A stretch of 64,000 bases of DNA from Olivibacter sitiensis DSM 17696 (GTDB lineage: Bacteria; Bacteroidota; Bacteroidia; Sphingobacteriales; Sphingobacteriaceae): contig NZ_ATZA01000025.1 in NCBI RefSeq assembly GCF_000427965.1, forward strand, positions 1-64,000, given 5' to 3'. The position numbers and the translations under genes are program-made. The notes below the pieces were generated by a model, which saw only the letters and a program-made list of their open reading frames with translations, was not told where the DNA came from and made no database searches. Positions 46,515 to 56,788 of this stretch are shown here, one piece after another (within the stretch, counting starts at the first letter, position 1; every line of letters begins with the position of its first letter).

Positions 46515-47933
46515 ATGATTAAAACAAACCTCATCATCGCCCTGATAGCAGCTTTTCAGTGTGTAGAAGTCAACATGGTAGTCGCCCAGACATCCAAACA
46601 TGGAAAAATAGAAGTTCACCCTAATAAGCGCTTTCTCCAGTATGCAGACGGCACGCCCTTCTTTTACTTAGGGGACACGGCCTGGGAATTGTTTCACCGT
46701 CTTGACCGTTCCGAAATCCGGATGTATATGCAAGACAGGGCCATGAAGGGATTCACGGTGATCCAGGCCGTATGCCTTGCCGAGTTGGACGGGCTGCGGG
46801 CACCGAACGCATATGGAGAGCTGCCATTTAAAGACGATAAGTTTACGGTGCCGAACGAAAAATATTTTGAGCACGTGGATTTTGCAATTGATCTGGCGGA
46901 TTCTCTAGGACTCGTTATTGGATTGCTGCCCACTTGGGGAGATAAGATCGCTCAGGAATGGGGAGTTGGTCCCGTTATTTTTACGGATGAATATAGCGCG
47001 GAAACGTATGGCAGGTATATCGGCAGTAGGTACAAAGACAGGAAAAATATCATTTGGATCCTAGGTGGCGACCGTTGGCTTGGAGGCAAGGAACATATTG
47101 TGCGGGCAATGGCGAAAGGTGTCGCCATCGGCATCACAGGGAAGGAAGATTATACAAAATTCTTGATGACCTATCATCCCTGGGGCAAGGGCAGTTCTGC
47201 TGAGCTTTTTCCAGATGAGGTATGGATGCATTTCAACATGCAGCAAAATGGCCATGCCTACGATTACAATGTGTGGGAAGTGGTGACGAGAGATTACAAC
47301 AAGCTTCCCATTAAGCCTATTATTGACGGCGAACCATTGTATGACGAACATCCCATAGACTTCGATCGTGAAAAGAATGGAACTTCCAATGACCTGCATG
47401 TAAGGCGTGGATTTTACCATGCCGTGTTCTCGGGGGCATTCGGACATACCTATGGCTGTCATGCGATATGGCAATTTTGGAACTCCGACAGAGAACCGGT
47501 GAACGGGCCAATACGCAGTTGGCGGGAATCCCTTGGCCTGATCGGTTCTTATCAGGTCGGCTATGGCAAGGAGTTGATGGAAAGTCGCCCCTTTTTTAAC
47601 AGGATACCAGACCAAGGGATCGTAATAGATGCCTATGATAACCACAACAGAATAACGGCAACGCGTGATAACGATGGCTCCTACGCAATGGTTTATTCAG
47701 AAAGTGGAAAGCCATTTGAAGTGGATTTATTGAAACTTTCTGGTAAGACAATTACGGCCTGGTGGTATGATGTCCGTTCAGGGAGAGCATATAAAATAGG
47801 TGATTTTCCGAAAACGGGAACGCAAGGGTTTCATCCTCCCACTAATGGAATCGGCAACGATTGGGTATTGGTGCTTGATGATGTGGAGGCAAAATTTCCA
47901 CCTCCCGGTACCGGAAAACAATTTGACAATTAG
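46515..47933 (+). CDS. GH140-like apiosidase (DUF4038 type), secreted
   Basis: The 472-residue enzyme has the DUF4038/GH140 barrel beginning VHPNKRFLQYADGTPFFYLG, with DTAWELFHRLDRSEI and WILGGDR. A C-terminal putative collagen-binding-like domain (GKTITAWWYDVRSGRAYKIG) matches this architecture. GH140 includes apiosidases acting on plant rhamnogalacturonan II side chains. It has a signal peptide (NLIIALIAAFQCVEVN) and is the last gene of the locus, followed by a strong hairpin. Confidence 0.88.
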   Translation: MIKTNLIIALIAAFQCVEVNMVVAQTSKHGKIEVHPNKRFLQYADGTPFFYLGDTAWELFHRLDRSEIRMYMQDRAMKGFTVIQAVCLAELDGLRAPNAYGELPFKDDKFTVPNEKYFEHVDFAIDLADSLGLVIGLLPTWGDKIAQEWGVGPVIFTDEYSAETYGRYIGSRYKDRKNIIWILGGDRWLGGKEHIVRAMAKGVAIGITGKEDYTKFLMTYHPWGKGSSAELFPDEVWMHFNMQQNGHAYDYNVWEVVTRDYNKLPIKPIIDGEPLYDEHPIDFDREKNGTSNDLHVRRGFYHAVFSGAFGHTYGCHAIWQFWNSDREPVNGPIRSWRESLGLIGSYQVGYGKELMESRPFFNRIPDQGIVIDAYDNHNRITATRDNDGSYAMVYSESGKPFEVDLLKLSGKTITAWWYDVRSGRAYKIGDFPKTGTQGFHPPTNGIGNDWVLVLDDVEAKFPPPGTGKQFDN

Positions 47934-47994
47934 AATTAGGTTTTTAGAGAATTAAACAGTTGATGCTGGCAACGACTTCCTTCTACCAAATTTT

Positions 47995-48031
47995 AAAACT
48001 TTACCATGGCGCGTGCCCATGGTAAAGTTTT
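47995..48031 (+). terminator. Bidirectional terminator between the glycan locus and the porin gene
   Basis: Perfect 15-bp arms (47995-48009 and 48017-48031) with a 7-nt loop end in four T on the plus strand and A/T-rich flanks on the other side. It lies 14 bp from the stop codon of the convergent porin-like gene and can stop transcription from both sides. Confidence 0.75.
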
Positions 48032-48044
48032 AGGTAATCGATCT

Positions 48045-48884
48045 TTACAGAGAATAAGCGTAACCGATCATCACTGTAGCTGCTCCGGTATTGTTCTTTC
48101 CGTTGGCCGTGCCCTTTTGTATGTTTATCAGGCCATAATTGCCACCACCTTCAACAAATATAGAACTTCTGTTAATCTTATAAGATAACCCAACATTGGC
48201 CTGAAAGCCGAAATTCACTTTGTTCAACTGATCTTTGATATCCGTCTCTGCATTGAAATCGGATGCAGGTACCGGGATTGTGATAGGCGAGCTTGGATCC
48301 TGGGGATTTGGAATGGAAATAGTCAATGGAGTTTGGCCACCTTCGTCCAAGTAGATTTGACTGTTGCCACTTGTTATCTGTTTGGCACTCATCAAAAATC
48401 CTACAAAGGGACCTGCGCCTGCATAGAACCTAAACGGACTTTCTTGCGAAAAGTCCCACCCAAATTTGGCCAAGACGGGAACCAGAAGATAATTCATCTT
48501 CGCCGTACTATTGAAGTCGGCATACAGGTATTGTGGTAACTGTGAGGTAATAGCTGGAAGAAGTTCTGCTGGAATCAATCCTTCTGCTTTTGCGGCGAAA
48601 TCTTCTGCTGGAAATGCCTGAAGCCCATTTTTTTTACCCCCCTGTGCGGAAAATTCAATAGAAGGCTGTATGGAAAACAATTTCGAGAACTTGATGTCGG
48701 CAAATACGGCAAAGCCGGGACCTGTTCTTGAACTGTACCCCTCGTTCAAAGGAGTTGTCTCCGAACCGGATGCCGAAAGATTGGGGATACTTAGCCCCCC
48801 TTTGACACCAATATCCACAGATTGAGCGTAGGTGAACCCCATAGCACAGGCCATGAGTAGCGTTAGTGATAATAATTTTTTCAT
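48045..48884 (-). CDS. Outer-membrane beta-barrel protein (porin/PorT-like)
   Basis: This 279-residue protein has a signal peptide (MKKLLSLTLLMACAMGFTYA) and a beta-rich sequence with alternating hydrophobics and a final aromatic strand (ATVMIGYAYSL). Opening residues VDIGVKGGLSIPNLS are typical of the porin-family outer_membrane_beta-barrel group in Bacteroidota. A central loop (SLPTIS-type linkers, IPNPQDPSSPITIPVPA) is proline-rich. No specific substrate is known. It stands alone on the minus strand, divergent from the histidine-kinase operon. Confidence 0.8.
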   Translation of the reverse strand: MKKLLSLTLLMACAMGFTYAQSVDIGVKGGLSIPNLSASGSETTPLNEGYSSRTGPGFAVFADIKFSKLFSIQPSIEFSAQGGKKNGLQAFPAEDFAAKAEGLIPAELLPAITSQLPQYLYADFNSTAKMNYLLVPVLAKFGWDFSQESPFRFYAGAGPFVGFLMSAKQITSGNSQIYLDEGGQTPLTISIPNPQDPSSPITIPVPASDFNAETDIKDQLNKVNFGFQANVGLSYKINRSSIFVEGGGNYGLINIQKGTANGKNNTGAATVMIGYAYSL

Positions 48885-49146
48885 GTTAAATTGAATTTAA
48901 GTGTACGGAATAATAAAGAACGATATATCGCGGTTTAACGGTAAGCTAGGCATAGAATGACGACAATGATCTATGTCACTTTCATATAGAGACGCAAGAT
49001 GCTTAATTCTCGCGAAACAACTGACATGCCAGTGTAATAATATGCCCTGTGGCCTTTTCATCCCAAGAAAGGGTACTTTCACCCCAGTTGCTTTGTTGGT
49101 AAATGGCTATTGGCTATCATTGCCTTTGTAAATTAAATCATTGAAA

Positions 49147-50553
49147 ATGAAAAATAGGCGAATCGAAGCGATATTGGCTACGGCCATTTACGTCTTTATC
49201 CTTATCGTTGTTTGGGCAAATAGTATGCGCAACGCAGACAGCATACAGTTGTTTGCACAAATGGCTATTCCCACATTTATATACCTTGCTTTTGTCGCTT
49301 TTACGCAGGGTATATCCCCCTTTTGTTTTCGCAAAAAGAGAATAGAATTGGGTATTGTGCTTACTTTAGCACTTTTCTTCGTTACTTGGTTTGCCCTTGC
49401 GGCATGTGTTTGGGCCAATAGATATCCCCGTCATGAAGTACCTTTTTCGCAGAGCGATTTTCTTGGTGAAGCTTTGGGCATCGTTTGCGTTTTCTTCTTA
49501 CTATTGTTTGCCTATGAGGGGATAAAGAGAGGGATACGCTACCTGAAACTACATCGAAATAACCTGACCAGACGTATTGGGCAGGAAAGTTTGGTAGTCT
49601 TTGGAATCGGAGCACTGGTGTTTTTGCTCCTAATGGTTCTAGCGCCAGAGCTTGCGGCTTTGTGGATGGTGGCCGTACCTTATGCCTATATCCTCTTTGC
49701 GCTGATTACCTATTGGCTCATACCGCATATGGAAAGGCGCCAGCACGGAGTGGACAAGTTCATCCTGGTAACCTTACCCTTGTCTTTTGTCCTTTTTATC
49801 CCTTTTGGCGTTCTTTTCATGTCAATGATGGGGTCAAGAGGCGTTATTTTCTTTTTGGTGTGGATGTGTATCGCCATCATCATCCTGCCGCTTTCTTGGT
49901 ACGTATTCCAGCAACAAAGGCAGCGCATCGCACAGTTGGTAGACCTGAAAAAGGAACTTGGGCAGACCTCGGCCGACTTAAAGCACCTGCGATCCCAGAT
50001 CAACCCCCATTTCCTATTCAATATCCTCAATACGCTCTACGGCACGGCCTTGCAGGAGGGCGCCTCACGCACGGCAGACAGCATCCAAAAACTGGGCGAT
50101 ATGATGCGCTTTATGCTGCACGAGAACCATCAGGATAGTATATTGCTAGCTCGGGAGATAGCGTATCTACGTAATTATATTGACCTGCAGCTGCTCCGCA
50201 CGGCCACTACGCCAGAAGTCACCGTGGACTGCGATATCACAGATGTCTTGGAAGGTGTCTATATTGCGCCTATGCTTCTCATTCCTTTTGTGGAGAATGC
50301 TTTCAAGCACGGCATTAGCTTGCAGGAGAAGTCGTGGATAAAGATCAGTCTGAAAGAATCAGAAGGACAATTGCATTTTGACGCATACAACAGTATTCAT
50401 AGGGGGGCAGCTAGCGACCCAGAGCGAAACCATTCGGGCATAGGACTGGAGAATGTGCGGCAAAGGCTGGAGTTATTGTATCCAGGCATATACGATCTAG
50501 TGATTAGGGAAACGACCCGAGAGTTTTTCGTACACTTAACTATAAAATTGTAA
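49147..50553 (+). CDS. LytS/YpdA-type sensor histidine kinase
   Basis: The 468-residue protein has several membrane helices in its N-terminal half, a short coiled linker (QQRQRIAQLVDLKKELGQTS) and the His_kinase domain with phosphoacceptor His288 in INPHFLFNILNTLYG. A GHKL ATPase follows (PFVENAFKHGI, NHSGIGLENVRQRLELLYPG). It is the sensor of a two-component pair with the LytTR regulator 1.2 kb downstream. I use ATG 49147; a TTG at 49141 would add two residues. A thioredoxin-like gene sits between the two signalling genes. Confidence 0.93.
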   Translation: MKNRRIEAILATAIYVFILIVVWANSMRNADSIQLFAQMAIPTFIYLAFVAFTQGISPFCFRKKRIELGIVLTLALFFVTWFALAACVWANRYPRHEVPFSQSDFLGEALGIVCVFFLLLFAYEGIKRGIRYLKLHRNNLTRRIGQESLVVFGIGALVFLLLMVLAPELAALWMVAVPYAYILFALITYWLIPHMERRQHGVDKFILVTLPLSFVLFIPFGVLFMSMMGSRGVIFFLVWMCIAIIILPLSWYVFQQQRQRIAQLVDLKKELGQTSADLKHLRSQINPHFLFNILNTLYGTALQEGASRTADSIQKLGDMMRFMLHENHQDSILLAREIAYLRNYIDLQLLRTATTPEVTVDCDITDVLEGVYIAPMLLIPFVENAFKHGISLQEKSWIKISLKESEGQLHFDAYNSIHRGAASDPERNHSGIGLENVRQRLELLYPGIYDLVIRETTREFFVHLTIKL

Positions 50554-50554
50554 A

Positions 50555-51802
50555 ATGAAAAATGTAAGATGTTGCGTGATCAGTATGTTCGTCACGTTTT
50601 CCTATGTACTGTGTTGTTTTGCACAGCAATCAAACCATAATTCCCCAAGTTTGCTTTTGGAGCAAATAGGGGAGCCAGAGTTTTTGAGACAGGAAAGCCT
50701 TTTGGTCAATACCTTGTTCACAGGCGGTTATAACAAATGGAGTGGGGACTCCATACTGACGATTCTATTGCCAAAAATTTGGCAGGAGAGAGACTCCTTG
50801 CTGGCTATCCATATAGATGCTGCAAGGACGGATATTCGCTATTATTATGCCAATGCTTTGAACGATCTATGCCACGGAATACGGGTTAAGTTGAGTCGAG
50901 ATCAGGCATGGAAGCGTCTTGCCGACACGATTTCGATGGACACACGTCTTCCATTGGTAAAAGATTTGATCTATAGTATATCGGCCAATCGTTATATGGA
51001 TACCTATGTAGGTAACGAATTGCTAGAGTTGTTTCTTCAAGCGAGGGAAAATGGAGAGAGTATCCTTTCCGAGAAGATCGGACTGCCTATCGATTCGCTT
51101 AAACATTTAGCTATGCAGTATGGAGAGACATTTTTGAAGATTCCTTATGCTGAAAAATGCTTGCCCGCAGCTTTGGCAGAACGTTATTTGGCAAACCAAT
51201 TGTTGGATAATGTGGAAAAGAAAGATTTACTGAAGACTGCCGCCATACGCGGTGTAATGGTCAGTAGTTTTCCCAACAGCACTTATCTCCCCTTATGTGA
51301 TGGAGAAATGCTGAAGCTGGAAGAAATGCTTGCCCAAACCGAACAAAACAAGAACATCGTATTGGTCAAAAAGGCAGCAGACATAAAATCGTTGGCCGAG
51401 CTAATAAGACCACATAAAGGAAAGGTAGTATACCTGGATTTCTGGGGCACCTGGTGCGGTCCCTGTATAATCGAACTTGTGCAGCATACAAAGGCAATGA
51501 AAACGCATTTTAAGGATCAGGACGATTTGGTTTTCATATACCTGGCCATGGAGGAGAAAGGTAGTGAAGATAAGTGGCGGCAGTTCGTGTTCCTTCACGA
51601 ACTGACAGGTTATCATCTTTGCAAAAGCAGCGAAGAAATGGAGCCTTTTTGGGTTGATCTCTTGAGGACAGAAAATGTTCCCCGTTTTTATCCCACGTAC
51701 GCTATCTTTGATAAGAAAGGGAATCTGGTAAATGCAAATGCCCTACGGCCCAGTAATGGAGAGGCCTTGTATAAACAATTGGAGGAACAATTGAACAAAT
51801 GA
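50555..51802 (+). CDS. Thioredoxin-like (TlpA-family) exported protein
   Basis: This 415-residue protein has a signal-like N-terminus and a long helical N-terminal part of no known family. A thioredoxin-fold C-terminal domain carries the redox motif GTWCGPC with Cys301 and Cys304 (VVYLDFWGTWCGPCIIELV). It probably acts as a periplasmic disulfide reductase or sensor-associated redox protein. It lies 1 bp after the kinase stop and overlaps the response-regulator start by 4 bp, so its product is probably made in step with the pair. Confidence 0.85.
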   Translation: MKNVRCCVISMFVTFSYVLCCFAQQSNHNSPSLLLEQIGEPEFLRQESLLVNTLFTGGYNKWSGDSILTILLPKIWQERDSLLAIHIDAARTDIRYYYANALNDLCHGIRVKLSRDQAWKRLADTISMDTRLPLVKDLIYSISANRYMDTYVGNELLELFLQARENGESILSEKIGLPIDSLKHLAMQYGETFLKIPYAEKCLPAALAERYLANQLLDNVEKKDLLKTAAIRGVMVSSFPNSTYLPLCDGEMLKLEEMLAQTEQNKNIVLVKKAADIKSLAELIRPHKGKVVYLDFWGTWCGPCIIELVQHTKAMKTHFKDQDDLVFIYLAMEEKGSEDKWRQFVFLHELTGYHLCKSSEEMEPFWVDLLRTENVPRFYPTYAIFDKKGNLVNANALRPSNGEALYKQLEEQLNK

Positions 51803-52476
51803 TAACTGCCATAGCCATAGACGACGAACCCATTGCCCTAGAGGTGATTCGTTCACATGCCGAAAAGTTGGATTTCCTAAGATTGAAGGCCTACTTTACC
51901 AATGCCTTCAAGGCAATAACGTACTTGGAAGACCATTCGATGGATATATTGTTCCTAGACATCAACATGCCCGACATTTCAGGGATGGACGTGCTCAAAA
52001 AATTGGTAGTTCCCCCTTTGGTTATTTTTACTACGGCTTATGCCGAGCATGCCGTACAAGGTTTTGAACTGGATGCGGTGGACTATCTGTTGAAGCCCTT
52101 TTCTTTCACGAGGTTTGAAAAGGCTGTTCATAAAGCCCACGAACTATTGAAACTAAGGACGGAACTGGCAGAGCGGGAGAACAAAAGCATTATGGTAAAG
52201 TGCGGGTACCAGCAGGTAAAGCTCGTACTCGATGACATCATCTTCTTGGAAGCCAACGGCAATTATGTGACTTTCTTCCACAAGAACGGCCAGTCGACGG
52301 GCCGATTGAAGCTGGCCGAATGCGAACTGCTATTGCAAGAGGGGGATTTTGTGCGCATTCACCGCTCCTTCATGGTCAACAGACAAAAGATAGAACGAAT
52401 GGATCGAGACCAGGTCATGGTAAAAGGAGGACATTATCTTCCCGTTAGTACTTCTTATAAGAAAAACCTCGTTTAA
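51799..52476 (+). CDS. LytTR-family response regulator
   Basis: The 225-residue regulator has a receiver domain with phosphoacceptor Asp54 (LFLDINMPDISGMDVL) and acidic pocket AIDDEP, plus a LytTR DNA-binding domain (IIFLEANGNYVTFFHKNGQS, VRIHRSFMVNRQKI). It completes the two-component system with the kinase at 49147. The ATG overlaps the end of the thioredoxin-like gene. Target genes are not known; LytTR regulators typically bind direct repeats upstream of membrane-protein genes. Confidence 0.94.
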   Translation: MITAIAIDDEPIALEVIRSHAEKLDFLRLKAYFTNAFKAITYLEDHSMDILFLDINMPDISGMDVLKKLVVPPLVIFTTAYAEHAVQGFELDAVDYLLKPFSFTRFEKAVHKAHELLKLRTELAERENKSIMVKCGYQQVKLVLDDIIFLEANGNYVTFFHKNGQSTGRLKLAECELLLQEGDFVRIHRSFMVNRQKIERMDRDQVMVKGGHYLPVSTSYKKNLV

Positions 52477-52560
52477 GTGAATGGGGTTGATTTGACGAAG
52501 TAAATCCAACTACCATTTGAAAATACTGTTTAAAGTATAACTTCTCTAGTCTTTAAGCTT

Positions 52561-53808
52561 TTAGATCAAATACTCAAACAAGGTCTGGTCGTTATTGATC
52601 TCTATCACGTCAAAATTATAATCGTCCATACGCTGGCGCAGCGCAGCATAGTCATTAGCCTCTTTCAGTTCAATACCTACCAGGGCGGGGCCACGTTCGC
52701 GTTCGGTTTTCTTTATAAATTCAAAACGGGTGATATCATCATTGGGACCCAATACTTCAGTAACAAATAGCTTGAGTGCTCCAGGCCTTTGCGGAAAGCG
52801 AACGATGAAATAATGTTTCAGCCCTTCATATAGCAAGGAACGCTCCTTGATTTCGGCCATTCGGTCTATGTCATTGTTCCCGCCGCTGACGATGCAAACT
52901 ACCTTTTTGCCCTTTATTTCCCCCTTGAATAGGTCGAGAGCCGCCACAGATAGTGCCCCCGCTGGCTCGGCTACGATGGCGTCTTCATTATACAAACGCA
53001 AGATGGTGGTACAGACCTTTCCCTCGGGTACCAATTCCATGCGGTTCAAGAGTTCTTGGCAATAGTGGTACGTGAGGTCTCCCACGCGCTTCACCGCAGC
53101 GCCATCTACAAATCGGTTGATACTATCCAAGGCCACTGGATGGTGGCGTAAAAGCGCCTCTTTCATGGAAGGAGCTCCCTCAGGTTCTACGCCCCATAGT
53201 TGCACATCGCTTTTTTTACTACGAAGGTAATGGCTCACACCCGATGCCAGGCCACCGCCTCCTATTGGTATGATGATGGCCTCCACATCTGGCAAGTCTT
53301 CCAGTATCTCTACACCTACGGTACCTTGGCCTTCTATGATGGCTGGGTCATCAAAGGGAGGGATGAAAGTCATGCCGTGAGCCTCGGTATATAGCAAAGC
53401 TTCGGCAAGGCAATCGTCAAACGTATCACCAACGAGGACAATTTTCACATTGCCTTTGCCGAACATCTCCGTTTGGCTCACCTTTTGCCTCGGAGTGGGG
53501 GTGGGCATGAAAATGACACCAGGAATATCAAGCCTCTTGCAAGAAAACGCCACGCCTTGGGCATGGTTGCCCGCACTGGCGCAGACTACTCCTTTTTGGA
53601 GCTGTTCTTTCGGCAAGTTACTTATCTTATTGTACGCTCCTCGCAATTTGTAGGAACGTACTACTTGCAAATCTTCCCTTTTTAGATATATATCAGCACC
53701 ATATCGCTCGGATAGGCGTGCATTGTACTGCAAAGGTGTGCGGTTTACCACGTCTTTGATACGTGTCAGTGCCGCTTCACTATCGAGTACATAATCTTCT
53801 GTTGTCAT
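52561..53808 (-). CDS. ilvA: Threonine ammonia-lyase (threonine dehydratase)
   Basis: The 415-residue PLP enzyme converts threonine to 2-oxobutyrate, starting isoleucine synthesis. The PLP lysine is Lys54 in VRSYKLRGAY, with the phosphate loop GGGGLASGV. The C-terminal ACT-like domain (HYFIVRFPQRPGALKLFV) probably mediates feedback control. It is the last gene of the branched-chain operon, immediately downstream of leuA. The length with one ACT-like domain matches biosynthetic forms. Confidence 0.93.
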   Translation of the reverse strand: MTTEDYVLDSEAALTRIKDVVNRTPLQYNARLSERYGADIYLKREDLQVVRSYKLRGAYNKISNLPKEQLQKGVVCASAGNHAQGVAFSCKRLDIPGVIFMPTPTPRQKVSQTEMFGKGNVKIVLVGDTFDDCLAEALLYTEAHGMTFIPPFDDPAIIEGQGTVGVEILEDLPDVEAIIIPIGGGGLASGVSHYLRSKKSDVQLWGVEPEGAPSMKEALLRHHPVALDSINRFVDGAAVKRVGDLTYHYCQELLNRMELVPEGKVCTTILRLYNEDAIVAEPAGALSVAALDLFKGEIKGKKVVCIVSGGNNDIDRMAEIKERSLLYEGLKHYFIVRFPQRPGALKLFVTEVLGPNDDITRFEFIKKTERERGPALVGIELKEANDYAALRQRMDDYNFDVIEINNDQTLFEYLI

Positions 53809-53834
53809 TTTATGCTGTTATGCTTGGCTTTAGG

Positions 53835-54995
53835 CTAAGCTTCTACTTTTACTAAGTTTATCAGATCTTCGTCCGTTATTTGCTTTTTCTGGTCGGCAAG
53901 GTCGAGGAAACGTTTGTATGCGTCGGCCAGTTGCTCCTTGTCCAAGGAAAAACCGAGCCGCTCTAGATGATGCTTTAAGGCGTGTCTCCCGCTACGGGCT
54001 GTAAGGATGATATCGGCCTCGGCCAGACCTACATCTTCCGGCTTGATGATCTCGTAGTTCTCGCGATGTTTCAAGAAACCATCCTGATGGATTCCCGAGC
54101 TATGGGCAAAAGCATTTCGTCCCACAATCGCTTTGTTTGGTTGCACGGGCATGTTCATCATTTCGCTCACCTTCCGACTTATATGGGTGAACAGCTTGCT
54201 ATTGATATTGGTTCCCACCTTTAGACTTTGCTGATGCACCTTCATGATCATGGCCACTTCCTCTAGCGAGGTATTTCCCGCACGCTCGCCTATGCCATTA
54301 ATGGTGCATTCGATTTGTCGGGCACCGTTCTGTACGCCGGCTATGGAATTGGCCGTAGCAAGCCCCAAGTCGTTGTGGCAGTGAGCCGAGATAATAGCCT
54401 GATCGATATTTTTTACGTGCTCTTTCAAGAATTTAATCTTCGCACCGTACTGATCGGGCAAGCAATAGCCATTTGTATCGGGTATATTCACTACAGTGGC
54501 ACCCGCAGCAATGACCGCTTCAATCATTTTGGCAAGAAATTCAAGGTCTGCACGTCCTGCATCCTCCGCATAGAATTCTACGTCTTCCACATATTTCTTG
54601 GCATGCTTTACGGCTGCCACGGCACGCTCCAAGATGGCCTCGCGCGTACTGTTGAATTTGTATTGAATGTGCATATCCGATGCACCGATGCCGGTGTGGA
54701 TACGGGGGCGTTTAGCATATTTCAAGGCATCTGCCGCCACATCGATATCGTTTTCATTGGCCCTGGTAAGGGCGCAAATAATGACGTCGTTTACCGCTTT
54801 GGAAAGTTCCACCACGCTTTGGAAATCGCCAGGGCTAGACACCGGAAAGCCAGCTTCGATGATATCGACGCCGAGTTTTTCCAGGTCTTTGGCAATTTCA
54901 ATTTTTTCTACTGTGGTCAGTTGACAGCCAGGTACTTGCTCCCCGTCGCGTAGCGTGGTGTCAAAGATGTACAGGTGATTTGGATCGTGTAACAT
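53835..54995 (-). CDS. leuA: 2-Isopropylmalate synthase, short form
   Basis: This 386-residue enzyme has the HMGL-like catalytic barrel that joins acetyl-CoA and 2-oxoisovalerate: [24 protein letters not shown] and [15 protein letters not shown]. It ends shortly after the barrel ([17 protein letters not shown]), so the usual C-terminal LeuA_dimer regulatory domain (about 110-130 residues) is missing. That may reduce leucine feedback control, or the enzyme may be regulated otherwise. Its place between leuB and ilvA supports the leucine role over homocitrate synthase. Confidence 0.88.
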   Translation of the reverse strand: MLHDPNHLYIFDTTLRDGEQVPGCQLTTVEKIEIAKDLEKLGVDIIEAGFPVSSPGDFQSVVELSKAVNDVIICALTRANENDIDVAADALKYAKRPRIHTGIGASDMHIQYKFNSTREAILERAVAAVKHAKKYVEDVEFYAEDAGRADLEFLAKMIEAVIAAGATVVNIPDTNGYCLPDQYGAKIKFLKEHVKNIDQAIISAHCHNDLGLATANSIAGVQNGARQIECTINGIGERAGNTSLEEVAMIMKVHQQSLKVGTNINSKLFTHISRKVSEMMNMPVQPNKAIVGRNAFAHSSGIHQDGFLKHRENYEIIKPEDVGLAEADIILTARSGRHALKHHLERLGFSLDKEQLADAYKRFLDLADQKKQITDEDLINLVKVEA

Positions 54996-55007
54996 ATCTT
55001 AGGTTTT

Positions 55008-56102
55008 TTAGTTTGCTATTTCCTGTTTTTGAGCGATTACTTGCAGCACCTGCTTGCCCATTTCCTTGGTGCCAAGCACCTGCTTGCTATCAGTCTTTGC
55101 ATCGGCGATGTCGGCCGTGCGATAGCCCGCTTTCAACACGTCGGCTACGGCCTTAGTCACGGTTTTGGCTTCTTCGGTCAGGCCGAAGGCAATCTCCAGC
55201 ATCAATGCTGCCGAGAGGATAGAAGCCAAAGGGTTGGCCTTGTTCTGGCCAGCTATGTCGTGCGCAGAGCCATGGATCGGTTCAAAGAAACCGGTGCTGT
55301 CGCCGATAGAAGCTGAAGCCAGCATACCCATGGAGCCTGCTATTTGAGAAGCTTCATCCGTAAGGATGTCTCCAAAAAGGTTGGCGGTTAGTACCACATC
55401 GAATTTCTTCGGGTTCTTTACCAATTGCATGGCCGCATTGTCAATGAACATATGCTCGGTTTCCACTTCGGGATACCGCTTTGCCACTTCCTGTACCACC
55501 TCCCTCCACAGCCTGGAAGTTTCCAGTACGTTGGCCTTGTCTACGGAGCATAGTCTTTTTGACCTGGCCTGTGCTGCTTCAAAGGCCTTGATAGCTATAC
55601 GCTCTACTTCGTAGCGATGGTAGTTCATCAGATCGGAAGCAAAATTGTTGTCTTCTGAACGTTTCTTTTCGCCGAAATAAACATCGCCGGTCAGCTCCCT
55701 GAAAAACAATATATCTGTACCCCGAAGTACCTCAGGTTTGAGGCTCGAAGCATCCAGCAATTCATCGAACAACAAGATAGGACGTAGATTGGCATAAAGA
55801 CCAAGTTCTTTCCGTATTTTCAACAAGCCCTGCTCGGGCCGTATCTTGGCCGTGGGGTCATTGTCGTACTTGATATGGCCAATGGCACCGAAAAGTATAG
55901 CATCCGAAGCCTTTGCTTTTGCCAATGTATCATCCGGAAGGGGATTGCCCATGGCTTCTATAGCCGTATGGCCCATAATGGCTTCATCAAAACTAAAGTC
56001 ATGACCAAATTGCGTAGCCACCTGTTCCAGCACTGCCTTTCCCCATGTGGTCACTTCCTGGCCAATGCCATCACCCGGTATTACTAGAATATTCTTTTTC
56101 AT
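55008..56102 (-). CDS. leuB: 3-Isopropylmalate dehydrogenase
   Basis: The 364-residue enzyme oxidatively decarboxylates 3-isopropylmalate with NAD+. Motifs: GDGIGQEVTTWGKAVLE at the start, substrate-binding RPEQGLLKIRKELGLYANLR, and NLFGDILTDEASQIAGSMGMLASASIG for metal/NAD. I start at 56102 (MKKNILVIPGDGIG); longer in-frame extension lacks meaning. It follows leuD in the operon. Confidence 0.95.
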   Translation of the reverse strand: MKKNILVIPGDGIGQEVTTWGKAVLEQVATQFGHDFSFDEAIMGHTAIEAMGNPLPDDTLAKAKASDAILFGAIGHIKYDNDPTAKIRPEQGLLKIRKELGLYANLRPILLFDELLDASSLKPEVLRGTDILFFRELTGDVYFGEKKRSEDNNFASDLMNYHRYEVERIAIKAFEAAQARSKRLCSVDKANVLETSRLWREVVQEVAKRYPEVETEHMFIDNAAMQLVKNPKKFDVVLTANLFGDILTDEASQIAGSMGMLASASIGDSTGFFEPIHGSAHDIAGQNKANPLASILSAALMLEIAFGLTEEAKTVTKAVADVLKAGYRTADIADAKTDSKQVLGTKEMGKQVLQVIAQKQEIAN

Positions 56103-56200
56103 TTTTATTGGTATCGAGAAGGGATAAGGCAAGCGGGTAGAAGGCATAGGGCTTTGACACAGCCTCAAACCTTACAACCATATACCTTAGACTTCATATT

Positions 56201-56788
56201 CTATCTTTTTTCGTATTCCTCTATTTTATCTATGTTACTCAAGATGTAATCGATATCGTCGTAGCCATTGATTAAGCAAGCCTTCTTGTACGGATTGATT
56301 TCAAATTCCTCCGATTCGCCTGTGCTCAGCAACGTGATTGTCTGTTTTTCCAGGTTCACTTCCAGTTCTGTGCTGGGGTCATTAAAGACCGCAGCAAAAA
56401 TCTTTTGGAGAAACGCTTCGCTCACCTGCACGGGCAGCAAGCCATTGTTCAGTGCATTGCCTTTGAAGATATCGGCAAAGAAGCTGCTTACCACTACGTC
56501 AAAGCCGTAGTCTGAAATAGCCCAAGCCGCGTGTTCGCGACTGCTACCGCAACCGAAGTTCTTTCCTCCTACCAATATTTTTCCCGAAAAGGTATTGTCA
56601 TTCAAAACGAAACCCGTTATCGGTTTATTGTCACTGTCGTAACGCCAATCCCTAAATAGATTATTGCCAAAACCTTCCCTGGTTGTTGCCTTTAAAAAGC
56701 GTGCAGGGATGATTTGATCCGTATCAATGTTCTCCGTAGGGATCGGTACCACGCCCGACTGTATGTATTGAAATGTTTTTGTTGCCAT
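56201..56788 (-). CDS. leuD: 3-Isopropylmalate dehydratase small subunit
   Basis: This 195-residue aconitase-type swivel subunit pairs with LeuC. Motifs: [37 protein letters not shown] and [15 protein letters not shown]. Length is normal. It lies about 80 bp downstream of leuC and 100 bp upstream of leuB, within the same operon. The gap before it holds GT-rich and AACTCGC simple repeats. Confidence 0.95.
   Translation of the reverse strand: MATKTFQYIQSGVVPIPTENIDTDQIIPARFLKATTREGFGNNLFRDWRYDSDNKPITGFVLNDNTFSGKILVGGKNFGCGSSREHAAWAISDYGFDVVVSSFFADIFKGNALNNGLLPVQVSEAFLQKIFAAVFNDPSTELEVNLEKQTITLLSTGESEEFEINPYKKACLINGYDDIDYILSNIDKIEEYEKR

Noticed and set aside
53835-54995. Homocitrate synthase as an alternative for leuA
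   Set aside because: Position between leuB and ilvA in a complete leucine operon favours 2-isopropylmalate synthase.
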